In this document: piece after piece, positions 1 through 7,918 of the stretch
Layout: every line of letters starts with the position of its first letter
How positions within the stretch are numbered: the stretch's first letter is position 1
NCBI GenBank assembly: GCA_964406445.1
Contig: CAYORU010000007.1
Location: 62,001 to 126,000 of the forward strand
Origin: SG8-30 sp964406445
GTDB taxonomy: Bacteria; Pseudomonadota; Gammaproteobacteria; Steroidobacterales; Steroidobacteraceae
DNA length: 64,000 nucleotides
Direction of reading: 5' to 3'
Program-made: the position numbers and the translations under genes
Notes under the pieces: model-generated
Database searches by the model: none
What the model was told of the DNA's origin: nothing
The model's input: only the letters and a program-made list of their open reading frames with translations

Positions 1-155
1 GCGCGATCGCGCTCGGCCACCCGCTCGGGTGCTCCGGCGCGCGGATCATGACCACGCTGCTGAACGCGATGGAGTGGAAGGACGCGAACCTCGGGCTCGC
101 GACCATGTGCATCGGGCTCGGGCAGGGCATAGCGACCGTGTTCGAGCGGCACTGA
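1..155 (+). CDS. Acetyl-CoA acyltransferase (thiolase), C-terminal end only
   Basis: The window opens inside a gene; the reading frame begins at base 3 and ends at the TGA at 153-155. The 50 visible residues carry the two C-terminal thiolase signatures: the GHPLGCSGAR block with the catalytic His, and the MCIGLGQG glycine loop with the catalytic Cys. Thiolases release acetyl-CoA from 3-ketoacyl-CoA in the last step of beta-oxidation, or run in reverse. The acyl-CoA dehydrogenase starts 51 bases downstream on the same strand, so a fatty-acid beta-oxidation operon (fadA-fadE type) is likely. Chain length and the rest of the operon cannot be judged from this fragment. Confidence 0.9.
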   Translation, partial: AIALGHPLGCSGARIMTTLLNAMEWKDANLGLATMCIGLGQGIATVFERH

Positions 156-206
156 ACCGAAACGCGCCGCGGCCGGCGCCGCGGCTGCCAGGCGGGAGGA
201 ACCGAA

Positions 207-2180
207 ATGACCGACCAGAAGGCGAAGGACGTGTCGATGGAGCTGGCCGAGGCCGCGCGCCAGCAGGAGTGGGAGTCGGTCAGCTTCACGGCCGAGCTGT
301 TCAAGGGCAGCTTCCGCTGGGACCTCGTGCACCCGTTCCCGGCCCAGTCTCCCGAGGACAAGAAGATCGGCGACGAGTACATCGAGCGCATCCGCCCGGT
401 CCTCGAGCAGCATGTCGACCCCTGGAAGATCGACGAGGAGGGCGAGTACCCGCGCGAGGCGCTCGACGCGCTCGCGGAGGCCGGCTTGTTCGGGATGAAG
501 ATCCCGAAGGAGTACGGCGGGCTCGGCCTGTCGGTCACGAACTACGCGCGCGTGCTCGGCCTCATCGGCAGCTACTGCGCGAACACGGTCGCCTACCTGT
601 CGGCGCACCAGAGCATCGGCGTGCCGCAGCCGCTCAAGGAGTTCGGCACCGAGGAGCAGAAGCGCAGGTACCTCCCGCGGCTCGCCAGGGGCGAGATCTC
701 GGCGTTCGCGCTCACCGAGCCCGGGGTGGGCTCCGACCCGGCGCGGATGACCACGACGGCGACGCCCTCGGCGGACGGCACGCACTACGTGCTGAACGGC
801 GACAAGCTCTGGTGCACCAACGTCAGCGACCCGAAGACCAGCCTGATCGCCGTGCTCGCGAAGACGCCCGACAAGGTGCTGCCCGACGGCCGGTCGGTGC
901 CGCAGATCTCCTGCTTCGTGGTCGAGACCGCCTGGCCGGGCGTCGAGCGCGCGCGGCGCTCGCGCTTCATGGGACTGCGCGGCATCGCCAACGGCGTCGT
1001 CACCTTCAAGGACGTCAAGGTGCCGGCGGAGAACCTGGTCGGCAAGACGGGCGAGGGCCTCAAGATCGCGCTCGCCACCCTGAACGTCGGCCGGCTCGGC
1101 ATTCCGGCGGCGGCGGTGGGCGGCGGGATGGCGCTCGTCGACGACGCCCGCTGGTGGACCTCCACGCGCCAGCAGTGGGGCCAGCCGGTCGGCAAGCACC
1201 AGGCGGTGGCGAAACTGGTCGGCAGCTACATGGCGCAGCTTTTCGCCATGAAGGCGATGGTCAACGTCGCCTGCGCCTTCGCCGACCGCAAGAGCGCCGA
1301 CATCCGCCTCGAGGCAGCGGCGGCCAAGTACTGGTGCTCCGAGACGCTGTGGAGCATGTACGACGAGTACCTGCAGGTGCGCGGCGGCCGCGGCTACGAG
1401 CGCGCGACCTCGCTGTATGCCCGCGGCGAGCGGCCGACCAACGTCGAGATGGGCATGCGCGACGCGCGCGTCAACCGCATCTTCGAGGGCTCCTCGCAGG
1501 TGATGCACCTGATCATGGCGCGCGAGGCGCTCGACACGCACTTCAAGCTGGTCATGCCGATCCTCCAGCCCAAGCCGGGCCAGAAGGCCGGCAAGGCCGA
1601 GGCGATGATGAAGGCGGCCGGCTTCTATGGCACCTGGCTGCCGCGGCTGTTCATGCCGGATGTGCACGCGCATCTCGAGGCGAAGCACCTCAACGACCGC
1701 AACCGCAAGCACCTCGCCTACGCTGCGCACACCAGCAAGCTGCTGGCGCGGCGCCTGTTCGCCACCATGGCCAAGTACGGGCCGAAGCTCGAGCGCGAGC
1801 AGATCGTCCTCGGGAATTTCGTCGACATCGGCGTCGAGCTGTTCGTGATGGCGGCGACGCTGTCCTACGCCGACCACCTCGCCGGCGAGAATCCGGCCGA
1901 CGCCTCGCCGCAGGAACTCGCCGACCTGTTCTGCCGGGAGTCGAGGCGGCGGATCGAGGCGAACTTCCGCGCGGTGAAGAGCAACTTCAACCGGTCCTAT
2001 GGCCGGGTGGCCGGGCTCCTGATGAACGGCAAGCTCGGCTGGCTCGCCGAGGGGTCGATGAACCCGATCCCGCCGCAGTACCGCGACTGGGAGCGCAATG
2101 CGACCGGCCGCAAGCGTGCCCAGGCCCCGGCCGGGGAGCCCGGCCAGGGTCCGGTCGAGAAGGCGCGATCGGTCGCGTGA
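207..2180 (+). CDS. Acyl-CoA dehydrogenase, long form
   Basis: 657 residues, longer than the roughly 380-400 of classical short/medium-chain enzymes, with extra N- and C-terminal segments as in the three-domain acyl-CoA dehydrogenases of bacterial beta-oxidation. The flavin-binding core is recognisable: the FALTEPGVGSDPA segment around residues 170-185, the MGLRGIANG segment near 255, and the RGGRGYE and NRIFEGSSQVM segments near 390-430. It oxidises acyl-CoA to trans-2-enoyl-CoA with FAD, passing electrons to ETF. The ATG at 207 follows a strong GGGAGGA ribosome site at about 192-199. It lies just behind a thiolase gene, consistent with one beta-oxidation operon. Substrate chain length cannot be read from the sequence. 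Confidence 0.93.
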   Translation: MTDQKAKDVSMELAEAARQQEWESVSFTAELFKGSFRWDLVHPFPAQSPEDKKIGDEYIERIRPVLEQHVDPWKIDEEGEYPREALDALAEAGLFGMKIPKEYGGLGLSVTNYARVLGLIGSYCANTVAYLSAHQSIGVPQPLKEFGTEEQKRRYLPRLARGEISAFALTEPGVGSDPARMTTTATPSADGTHYVLNGDKLWCTNVSDPKTSLIAVLAKTPDKVLPDGRSVPQISCFVVETAWPGVERARRSRFMGLRGIANGVVTFKDVKVPAENLVGKTGEGLKIALATLNVGRLGIPAAAVGGGMALVDDARWWTSTRQQWGQPVGKHQAVAKLVGSYMAQLFAMKAMVNVACAFADRKSADIRLEAAAAKYWCSETLWSMYDEYLQVRGGRGYERATSLYARGERPTNVEMGMRDARVNRIFEGSSQVMHLIMAREALDTHFKLVMPILQPKPGQKAGKAEAMMKAAGFYGTWLPRLFMPDVHAHLEAKHLNDRNRKHLAYAAHTSKLLARRLFATMAKYGPKLEREQIVLGNFVDIGVELFVMAATLSYADHLAGENPADASPQELADLFCRESRRRIEANFRAVKSNFNRSYGRVAGLLMNGKLGWLAEGSMNPIPPQYRDWERNATGRKRAQAPAGEPGQGPVEKARSVA

Positions 2181-2259
2181 GGACGCCGGGCCGGCCGGCC
2201 CGGCGGGGCGCCCGGTGCCCGCGTGTGGCGTCGATGTGACGGACGTCGCACTCTCGCGG

Positions 2260-2281
2260 ATGTCACGAAAGGGTCACGAAA
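2260..2281 (+). promoter_or_regulatory. 11-bp-spaced direct repeat upstream of PAP2 gene (possible weak Pho-box-like site)
   Basis: GTCACGAAA occurs at 2262-2270 and again at 2273-2281, exactly one helical turn apart. Read as a 7-4-7 element it is ATGTCAC-GAAA-GGGTCAC, which shares the TGTCA/GTCA cores of PhoB half-sites but departs at several positions. It lies about 70 bases before a phosphatase gene. Regulatory function is inference only. Confidence 0.3.
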
Positions 2282-2349
2282 CGGCCACGCTGCTGGAACA
2301 TGCGCGGCAGATAGTGCGCGCCATCCAGGGTCACCGCCGGTGACGCGAG

Positions 2350-2889
2350 ATGGATGCAGCCAGGGCCCGTCAGCGATTCGCGCGCTTCGATGCCGCCGAA
2401 TATCGCCTGTGCCTGCGCCTGAACCGCGGCTGCGATTTCATCGCGGTGCGCGGCATGTTCGCAGTCGCGAGCCGGCTGGGCGACGGCCCGTTCTGGTACG
2501 CGCTCGTGCTGATGCTTCCGCTGCTGTATGGCGAGGCGGGCCGCGGCCCCGCGCTGCAGCTCGCCCTCACGGCGCTCGCCGGCGTCGGCGTCTACAAGCT
2601 GCTGAAGCACCGGCTGGTGCGCGAGCGCCCGTTCATTTCCTTCGAGCGCATCCGGGCCGCCGTCGCGCCCCTCGACCGTTACAGCTTCCCCTCCGGCCAC
2701 ACGCTGCACGCGGTCTGCCTGACCATCATCGCGACCCACCACTTCCCGGAACTCGGGTGGCTCCTATGGCCGTTCGCGGCGCTGGTCGCCGCCTCGCGGC
2801 CGGTGCTCGGACTGCACTACCCGACCGACGTCGCCGCCGGCGCAGCGCTCGGCGCGCTGCTGGCCTCGGCCTCGCTCTCGATCTACTGA
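2350..2889 (+). CDS. PAP2-family membrane phosphatase
   Basis: 179 residues with several hydrophobic segments. The three phosphatase motifs of the PAP2/acid-phosphatase superfamily are present in order: KHRLVRERP (motif 1, about residues 90-99), FPSGHT (motif 2, near 116) and SRPVLGLHYPTD (motif 3, near 150-160). The His residues of motifs 2 and 3 are the expected nucleophile and acid/base. Such small integral proteins dephosphorylate phosphatidate, phosphatidylglycerophosphate or undecaprenyl pyrophosphate at the membrane; which of these applies here cannot be told. Monocistronic by layout; the ATG at 2350 is preceded by a 169-base gap holding a short direct repeat. Confidence 0.9.
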   Translation: MDAARARQRFARFDAAEYRLCLRLNRGCDFIAVRGMFAVASRLGDGPFWYALVLMLPLLYGEAGRGPALQLALTALAGVGVYKLLKHRLVRERPFISFERIRAAVAPLDRYSFPSGHTLHAVCLTIIATHHFPELGWLLWPFAALVAASRPVLGLHYPTDVAAGAALGALLASASLSIY

Positions 2890-2956
2890 CGCTCATAGCA
2901 AGCGGGCCTCCGAGCGCGCCCACGGACGGGCGCGCCCGGGGTCACCCGTGAGGCTC

Positions 2957-3056
2957 CTGAAACTCCAGGGGACATTCCCTTGCACTTTTCCGGTGATGCC
3001 GGTCGGCCGACTTGGTATCTTGGAAAAGTCGACGGGAATGTCCCCTAGAGTTTCAG
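2957..3056. repeat. REP-like inverted pair (REPIN-like), 35-bp arms
   Basis: Left arm 2957-2991 and right arm 3022-3056 are inverted copies differing at about five positions. Each carries the core GGGGACATTCCC flanked by AAACTC and TTTTCC blocks. The same motif family recurs at 53,434-53,592. This is the usual look of REP/REPIN elements that are mobilised by RAYT (IS200-like) transposases; no such transposase lies in the window. The right arm ends one base before the ATG of the agmatine deiminase gene. Confidence 0.85.
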
Positions 3057-4193
3057 ATGACGCGAACGCTGAAGAGCACCCCGCGCCGCGACGGCTTCCG
3101 CATGCCGGCGGAGTTCGAGCCTCACGCCGGCACCTGGATGATCTGGCCGGAGCGGCCGGACAACTGGCGGCTCGGCGCGAAGCCTGCCCAGGAGGCCTTC
3201 GCCGCGGTCGCCGCCGCGATCGCCGCGAGCGAGCCGGTCACCGTGGGCGCCTCGGCGGCGCAGTATGAAAATGCCCGTGCCCGGCTGCCCGCCGGCGTGC
3301 GCGTGGTCGAGCTCACGACCAACGATGCCTGGGCGCGCGACACCGGGCCGACCTGCGTGGTCGACGCGCGCGGGCGCGTCCGCGGCGTCGACTGGGTGTT
3401 CAACGCCTGGGGCGGCCTCGACGGCGGGCTGTACTTCCCCTGGGACCACGACGACCAGGTGGCCCGCAAGCTGCTCGAGATCGAGGGGCTGGACCGCTAC
3501 CGGGCGCCGTTCGTGCTGGAGGGCGGCGCCATCCACGTCGACGGCGAGGGCACGGTCATCACCACCGAGGAGTGCCTGCTCAACCCGAACCGAAACCCGG
3601 GGCTGTCGCGCGAGGACCTCGAGGAGGGCCTGCGCGACTACCTGGGCGCCAGGCAGGTCATCTGGCTCGGTCGCGGCGTGTTCAACGACGAGACCGACGG
3701 TCACGTCGACAACCTCTGCTGCTTCGTCAGGCCCGGCGAGGTCGCGCTCACCTGGTGCGACGACCCGGACGACCCGCAGTACGAGATCAGCCGCGATGCC
3801 CAAGCGCGACTTCGCGCCGCACGCGACGCGCGCGGCCGCAGACTCGTGGTGCACAGGATCCCCCAGCCCGGCCCGCTGTTCGTCACGGCCGAGGAGGCCT
3901 CGGGCCTCGACCTGCGCGAGGGCACCAAGCCGCGACGGGCCGGCGACCGAATGGCGGGTTCCTACGTGAACTTCTACGTGGCCCACCGGCGCGTCGTGGT
4001 GCCGCTGCTCGATCCGGCCACCGACGCGCGCGCGCTCAGGATCCTGCGCCGGCTGTTCCCGGGCCGCGAGGTGGTGGGCGTGCCGGCGCGGGAGATCCTG
4101 CTCGGCGGCGGCAACATCCACTGCATCACCCAGCAGCTGCCGCGGGGCGCGGGGCTGCGGGCGGTCGGCAGGACGCGCCGGCGCGCCGCCTGA
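3057..4193 (+). CDS. aguA: Agmatine deiminase / peptidyl-arginine deiminase family
   Basis: 378 residues from the ATG at 3057, matching the family's usual 345-380. Agmatine deiminase converts agmatine to N-carbamoylputrescine and ammonia in putrescine synthesis. Seen motifs: GFRMPAEFEPHAGTWM and WPERPDNWR near the N-terminus, ARDTGP near residue 95, EGGAIHVDG near 157, DETDGHVDN near 215 and the catalytic-Cys loop GGGNIHC near 352. In-frame codons continue upstream to 3012, but that part is encoded by the REP right arm, so I start at 3057, where the family's conserved N-terminal segment begins. No clear ribosome site precedes it because the repeat runs up to the start codon. No partner amidase gene (aguB) is nearby. 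Confidence 0.92.
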   Translation: MTRTLKSTPRRDGFRMPAEFEPHAGTWMIWPERPDNWRLGAKPAQEAFAAVAAAIAASEPVTVGASAAQYENARARLPAGVRVVELTTNDAWARDTGPTCVVDARGRVRGVDWVFNAWGGLDGGLYFPWDHDDQVARKLLEIEGLDRYRAPFVLEGGAIHVDGEGTVITTEECLLNPNRNPGLSREDLEEGLRDYLGARQVIWLGRGVFNDETDGHVDNLCCFVRPGEVALTWCDDPDDPQYEISRDAQARLRAARDARGRRLVVHRIPQPGPLFVTAEEASGLDLREGTKPRRAGDRMAGSYVNFYVAHRRVVVPLLDPATDARALRILRRLFPGREVVGVPAREILLGGGNIHCITQQLPRGAGLRAVGRTRRRAA

Positions 4194-4203
4194 GGGCGCA
4201 GGC

Positions 4204-4647
4204 TCACTCGCGGGCGAGCAGCACCACGCCGAGCACCACCAGGGCCGCGCCCGCAACGCGCAGCAGCGTGACGGGCCGCTCCGGAAAGCCCAGCCAGCCG
4301 TAGTGGTCGAGCATCAGCGAGCCGGCCATCTGGCCGGCGACGATGCAGGCGAGGAACGCCGCCCCGCCGATCAGCGGCCCGAGCACCGCGGAGGAGGCGA
4401 CGTAGGCGGCACCCGACAGGCCGGCGAGCCACACCCACCAGGGTGCGCCGCCCAGCTGGGCGGCGGTGGGCAGCGGAACGCGCGTCGCCAGCAGCACCGC
4501 CGCGAGCGCCGCCGATCCGACCAGGAAGTTCACGAGCGCCGCCGACAGCGCGCTGCCCGCGTGGCTGCGCATGATCGCGTTCAGGCCCACCTGTGCGGCC
4601 AGCAGGCTGCCGATCAGGGCGGTGACCAAGTAGGGGCCGGATTGCAT
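4204..4647 (-). CDS. DMT-superfamily permease, YdcZ/DUF606 type
   Basis: 147 residues, almost wholly hydrophobic, with five predicted membrane segments, the size and pattern of the half-length YdcZ (DUF606) members of the drug/metabolite transporter superfamily. Such proteins probably act as dimers in the inner membrane; substrates are mostly unknown. Start ATG at 4645-4647 with a GGAGG-like site upstream. It lies 21 bases downstream of the TonB-dependent receptor on the same strand, so the two may be co-transcribed and could handle a common substrate, though this is inference. It converges with aguA, the two stops being 10 bases apart. Confidence 0.85.
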   Translation of the reverse strand: MQSGPYLVTALIGSLLAAQVGLNAIMRSHAGSALSAALVNFLVGSAALAAVLLATRVPLPTAAQLGGAPWWVWLAGLSGAAYVASSAVLGPLIGGAAFLACIVAGQMAGSLMLDHYGWLGFPERPVTLLRVAGAALVVLGVVLLARE

Positions 4648-4668
4648 TCGGGAGTCCCTCCGCGGCGC

Positions 4669-6732
4669 TCAGTCGCGGCGCCAGGCGAGCTCGAGGAACG
4701 CGGCGCGGCCGCGGCCCGGGAAGTAGCGGAAACTGCCGAAGGCGAAGTCGGCGCGATCCGCGTAGGCGCGGTCGGCGAGGTTGGTGACCCGCAGGGTGAG
4801 GCCGAGCGACTCCGTCGGCCGCCACGACAGGCGCAGGTTCAGCAGGTCGTGGCCGGGATAGCGCGCCGTGTTGGAGGCATTGGCCCAGTATTCGTCGACG
4901 TAGACCCACTCGAGCTCGCCGCGCAGGCGCTCGCCGCCGTAGCCGAGCCTGACGTTGTGCAGCTGCCGCGGCGCGGTGTCCACGTCGTCGCCGCTCGTCA
5001 CCTGCTCGCCCTGCTCGATGCGGCCGGTGAACCGGTAGGTGTGGCGCGCGACCGTCCCTGAGGCGGCGAGGCTCAAGCCGCCGCCCGGCCGCCAGTCGAA
5101 GGCGTACTCCAGCCCGCGGTGGCGGGTGCGGCCGCCACTGACGTTGAAGCCGAGCGCGTCGCGCAGGATGACCTCGTCCTTGTCCATCCAGAAGCCGGTC
5201 AGCTCGAGCGATAGCCGCTCGCCGAGTCGGCGGTAGCCGAGCTCGAGGCCGTCGATGCGCTCCGACTCGAGGTCGGCGACGTCCTGGCCGCGCTGCAGGC
5301 GGTACAGCTCGGTCGCCTCCGGCGGACGGAAGCCACGCGACAGCCCGAGCCACGCGGTGCTCGCCGGATCCACGCGCCAGGCGAGGGACAGGCGCGGCCC
5401 GGCGTTGGTGAAGGCGTCCTCGCGGTCGGCGGGCCGGGCGTACAGGCAGCCGCCGAAGCCGCAGGCCACGCCGTTCTGGTCGGTGTTGCCGTCGAGCATG
5501 CGGTTGTCGTAGTCGTACTCCAGACGCTCGAGCCGGAGCCCCGCGGTGAGCTCGAGCCGCTGGCCGAGCGGGCGCACCCACTGCAGGTAGGACGCGGCGA
5601 GCAGCGAGGCGACCTCGTAGTCGTACTGCTTGCCGGCGGGCCGGATCGCGTTGGCGGCCGCAGATCCGCCGGTCGTGGGGCCGTCCTGGGTCTGCTTCAG
5701 GAAGCCGGAGGCGTACTCTCCGTCGAGGCCGAGCACCAGCCGGCCGCCGCCGGCGGGCAGGCTGCGCGAGAGCAGCACCGTGACGCTGTCCTGGCCGTTT
5801 CGCTCGAGCGGCTTGCCGAGCAGGAAGTGCTGCAGGAAGTCCATGCGCGAGCTGCGGGCCATCACCCGCAGGTCGTAGCGCTCCTCGCCGCGTCGCTCGA
5901 AGCCGTAGTGGGCCGAGACGCGGACGCTGTGGGCCTCGCGGTAGGCCTCGGGGTTGGGATTGCTCTTCGCCAGCGCCTCGTCCCGGTAGGCGTCCTCGCC
6001 GACGATGAAGCCCGCCGTGTCCTGGGCGAGGTTCGTCGCGTTGAGCCGGAGCGCCAGGGTGCCCTCCGCCGCGGGACGGACCAGGCTGGCCGAGAGCTTC
6101 TGCTCGTCGAATCCGGCGTCCTCGCGCCAGCCCCCGTCGTGCGTCGCGTGCAGCGCGACCCCCGCCTCGCCGAGCGGCGTGGGGCCCGACGCTGCGAGCT
6201 TCAGCCGCGCATACTCGTCGGCGCCCCCCTCGAGCGCGACGCCGAGGCCGGGCAGCTGCGAAGGCAGGGCGTTGATGACGTTGACGATGCCGTGCACGGC
6301 GTTCGAGCCGTACAGCGCGCTGCCGGTGCCGCGGATCACCTCGACGGCCGCCGCCTGCTCGGAATTGACCTCGAACAGCTCGTTGACGTTGCAGAAGCCC
6401 ACGGGCCTCAGCGGCATGCCGTCCTCGAGGAACAGGAAGGCGCCGCAGGAGCCCGCCCCGGTGAGCACCGGCGAACGCAGCGCGGTGAGCGACTCCTGGC
6501 CGCTGCCGCGCTGGATCAGGGCGCCCGGCACGCGATTGACGAGCTCGGAGTGGTGCGTAGCGCCGAGGCTGCCGATATCGCCGGCCTCGATCCGAGTGAC
6601 GCTGCCGGCATAGTCGAGCAGCCGCATCTCGCTGCGCGTCGCGGTGACGACGATCTCGTCGAGCTCCGCGCCTGCGGCGGGCGCGAGCATCAGGCCGTAC
6701 AGGACAGCGAGGGCGGCGGGGCGGCGTTTCAT
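4669..6732 (-). CDS. TonB-dependent outer-membrane receptor
   Basis: 687 residues from the ATG at 6730-6732, which gives a clean signal peptide (MKRRPAALAVLYGLMLAPAAGA); an ATG 18 bases upstream is less likely. A TonB box (ELDEIVVTATR) follows directly, then a plug domain with the IRGTGSALYGSNAVHGIVNVI segment (about 115-140) and a long barrel ending in aromatic strands. Two plug Cys residues (GSCGAFLF and GFCNVNELF) and a further CGFGGC pair in an outer loop are conspicuous and may form disulfides. Role: energised uptake of a siderophore, metal complex or organic ligand. Substrate not recognised. The downstream YdcZ-type permease may be its partner. Confidence 0.9.
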   Translation of the reverse strand: MKRRPAALAVLYGLMLAPAAGAELDEIVVTATRSEMRLLDYAGSVTRIEAGDIGSLGATHHSELVNRVPGALIQRGSGQESLTALRSPVLTGAGSCGAFLFLEDGMPLRPVGFCNVNELFEVNSEQAAAVEVIRGTGSALYGSNAVHGIVNVINALPSQLPGLGVALEGGADEYARLKLAASGPTPLGEAGVALHATHDGGWREDAGFDEQKLSASLVRPAAEGTLALRLNATNLAQDTAGFIVGEDAYRDEALAKSNPNPEAYREAHSVRVSAHYGFERRGEERYDLRVMARSSRMDFLQHFLLGKPLERNGQDSVTVLLSRSLPAGGGRLVLGLDGEYASGFLKQTQDGPTTGGSAAANAIRPAGKQYDYEVASLLAASYLQWVRPLGQRLELTAGLRLERLEYDYDNRMLDGNTDQNGVACGFGGCLYARPADREDAFTNAGPRLSLAWRVDPASTAWLGLSRGFRPPEATELYRLQRGQDVADLESERIDGLELGYRRLGERLSLELTGFWMDKDEVILRDALGFNVSGGRTRHRGLEYAFDWRPGGGLSLAASGTVARHTYRFTGRIEQGEQVTSGDDVDTAPRQLHNVRLGYGGERLRGELEWVYVDEYWANASNTARYPGHDLLNLRLSWRPTESLGLTLRVTNLADRAYADRADFAFGSFRYFPGRGRAAFLELAWRRD

Positions 6733-6780
6733 CGCCCGGCATGCTACCACCTCGCGCCCTCCGCGCCGCGCGGCGGCACC

Positions 6781-7038
6781 CTAGCCCGCGGAGGAGTCGA
6801 CCTTCTCGAAGACCAGCGAGGGTTCGTCGCCGATGCGGAAGAACGGATAGCGCCGGCTCATCTCGGCGAGCGCCTCGTCCCGTTCCGCGGCCGTCGCATA
6901 CCAGTGCAGCTTGTGCCAGTCGTCGCCGACCAGCTTCGCGAACGGGTCGCCCGGCCGGAGGCTCACGCGCACGCCGAAGGGCCGCACCGCCGGCGGCGGC
7001 TCGCGGAGGTTGTGGGGGTGGCAGATGGACGCGGGCAT
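6781..7038 (-). CDS. Small conserved protein of unknown function
   Basis: 85 residues from the ATG at 7036-7038. The frame stays open upstream to 7158, but that part is encoded by the heptamer repeats and lacks protein-like composition, so I exclude it. The protein has no signal peptide or membrane segment and contains a WHKLHWYATAAERDEALAEM stretch and an N-terminal CHPHN motif. Looks like a small soluble protein; I do not recognise a function. It lies between a repeat array and a TonB-dependent receptor gene on the same strand. Confidence 0.6.
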   Translation of the reverse strand: MPASICHPHNLREPPPAVRPFGVRVSLRPGDPFAKLVGDDWHKLHWYATAAERDEALAEMSRRYPFFRIGDEPSLVFEKVDSSAG

Positions 7039-7058
7039 GTCGCGGAATATACCGGATC

Positions 7059-7186
7059 GTGAGCCGTGAGCCGTGAGCCGGAAGAGAGTGATCGGTGATC
7101 GGTGACCGGTGATCGGCCGGAAGGCCCGATCAAGGCACTGCCTGGTTTGGCCGGTCACCGGTCACCGGTCACTGGTCACCGATCAC
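7059..7186. repeat. Heptamer repeat array forming a large inverted repeat
   Basis: Three tandem GTGAGCC units (7059-7079) are followed by four GTGATCG/GTGACCG units (7088-7115), a 36-base loop, and then five complementary units (cGGTCAC x3, TGGTCAC, CGATCAC; 7152-7186). The two arms can pair over about 28 bases. The distal arm covers the stop codon (7183-7185) of the kinase gene. Such heptad arrays are intergenic repeats; function is unknown. Confidence 0.8.
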
Positions 7187-7827
7187 TGTCCTGCCCGATT
7201 CCGATCCCCCGCCCCCTCCCGGTCCGCCCAGCCGAGGATCCGCCGCGTGACGAACGTGTACGCCCGCTTGCCCGTCGCGCGCCACAGCCGCGAATGCGGG
7301 GCCGGCGTGGCCAGGATGCGGCGCTGGCGGGCGGTCAGCCGCGTCGGGCAGTAGCTGCGCTTGTGCTTGAGCAGGTGGCGCAGGTCCTCGCGGGCGAGGG
7401 CGCGGAACAGGCGCCCGCGCCGCGGCGCGACGACCGCCAGCTGGAAGTCGACCAGCGCCGGCTTGCCCTCGGGCGTGACCAGCCAGTTCGGCTCCTTCGC
7501 CAGGTCGTTGTGCGCGATCCCGGCGCGGTGCAGGCGGCGCAGCAGACCCAGCGCCTCGCGGAAGTACGCCGGGTCGGCCGGGCGCGCGACCTGCATCGGC
7601 TCGCCCGCGACCCAGCAGCGCTCCAGCACCGCGCCGTCGAAGGACAGCAGCCGCGGCATTCCCGGCGAGTCGCCGAGGCGCGCCAGTGCCCGCGCTTCGC
7701 GGCCTGCGAGATGACGGGCGAGCGGCCGCAACCACCAGCGCCCGGGGCGCGTGTCCCGCCGCACGGTCGTCGCGCCCTCGTCGAGCAGGACCCGGCCGAA
7801 CAGGTCGGACTTCAGGATGCGGGCCAT
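7183..7827 (-). CDS. RIO/lipopolysaccharide-kinase-like protein kinase fold protein
   Basis: 214 residues. The kinase-like catalytic loop HNDLAKEPNWL (about residues 105-115) supplies the Asp and Asn of an HxD...N loop, and LVDFQLA (about 125-131) takes the place of the DFG metal-binding motif. Upstream Lys/Glu positions are less clear because the N-lobe is short. Small kinases of this type are annotated in gammaproteobacteria as RIO-like or 3-deoxy-D-manno-octulosonic-acid-kinase-like; the target may be a protein or a lipid A-core sugar. The last residues (about the final ten) are encoded up to and inside the heptamer repeat, so the C-terminus may have been altered by repeat insertion. Start ATG at 7825-7827. 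Confidence 0.75.
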   Translation of the reverse strand: MARILKSDLFGRVLLDEGATTVRRDTRPGRWWLRPLARHLAGREARALARLGDSPGMPRLLSFDGAVLERCWVAGEPMQVARPADPAYFREALGLLRRLHRAGIAHNDLAKEPNWLVTPEGKPALVDFQLAVVAPRRGRLFRALAREDLRHLLKHKRSYCPTRLTARQRRILATPAPHSRLWRATGKRAYTFVTRRILGWADREGAGDRNRAGQ

Positions 7828-7918
7828 GCCCCATTCTAGGGAAACGCTCGGGTTTCGCGCTTGCGCCGGCGGGCGGAACGGCTACCGTGGCAGGATCCGC
7901 AACTTCCTGGAGGGGCCC

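Noticed and set aside
29..2239. 736-residue open frame overlapping the thiolase end and acyl-CoA dehydrogenase
   Set aside because: It is the +1 shadow of the real gene: Arg/Ala/Gly-rich without any family motif. High GC leaves long antisense and off-frame stretches open.
3012..3056. N-terminal extension of the agmatine deiminase from a TTG at 3012
   Set aside because: These codons lie in the REP right arm and the preceding loop, and the family's conserved N-terminus begins right after 3057.
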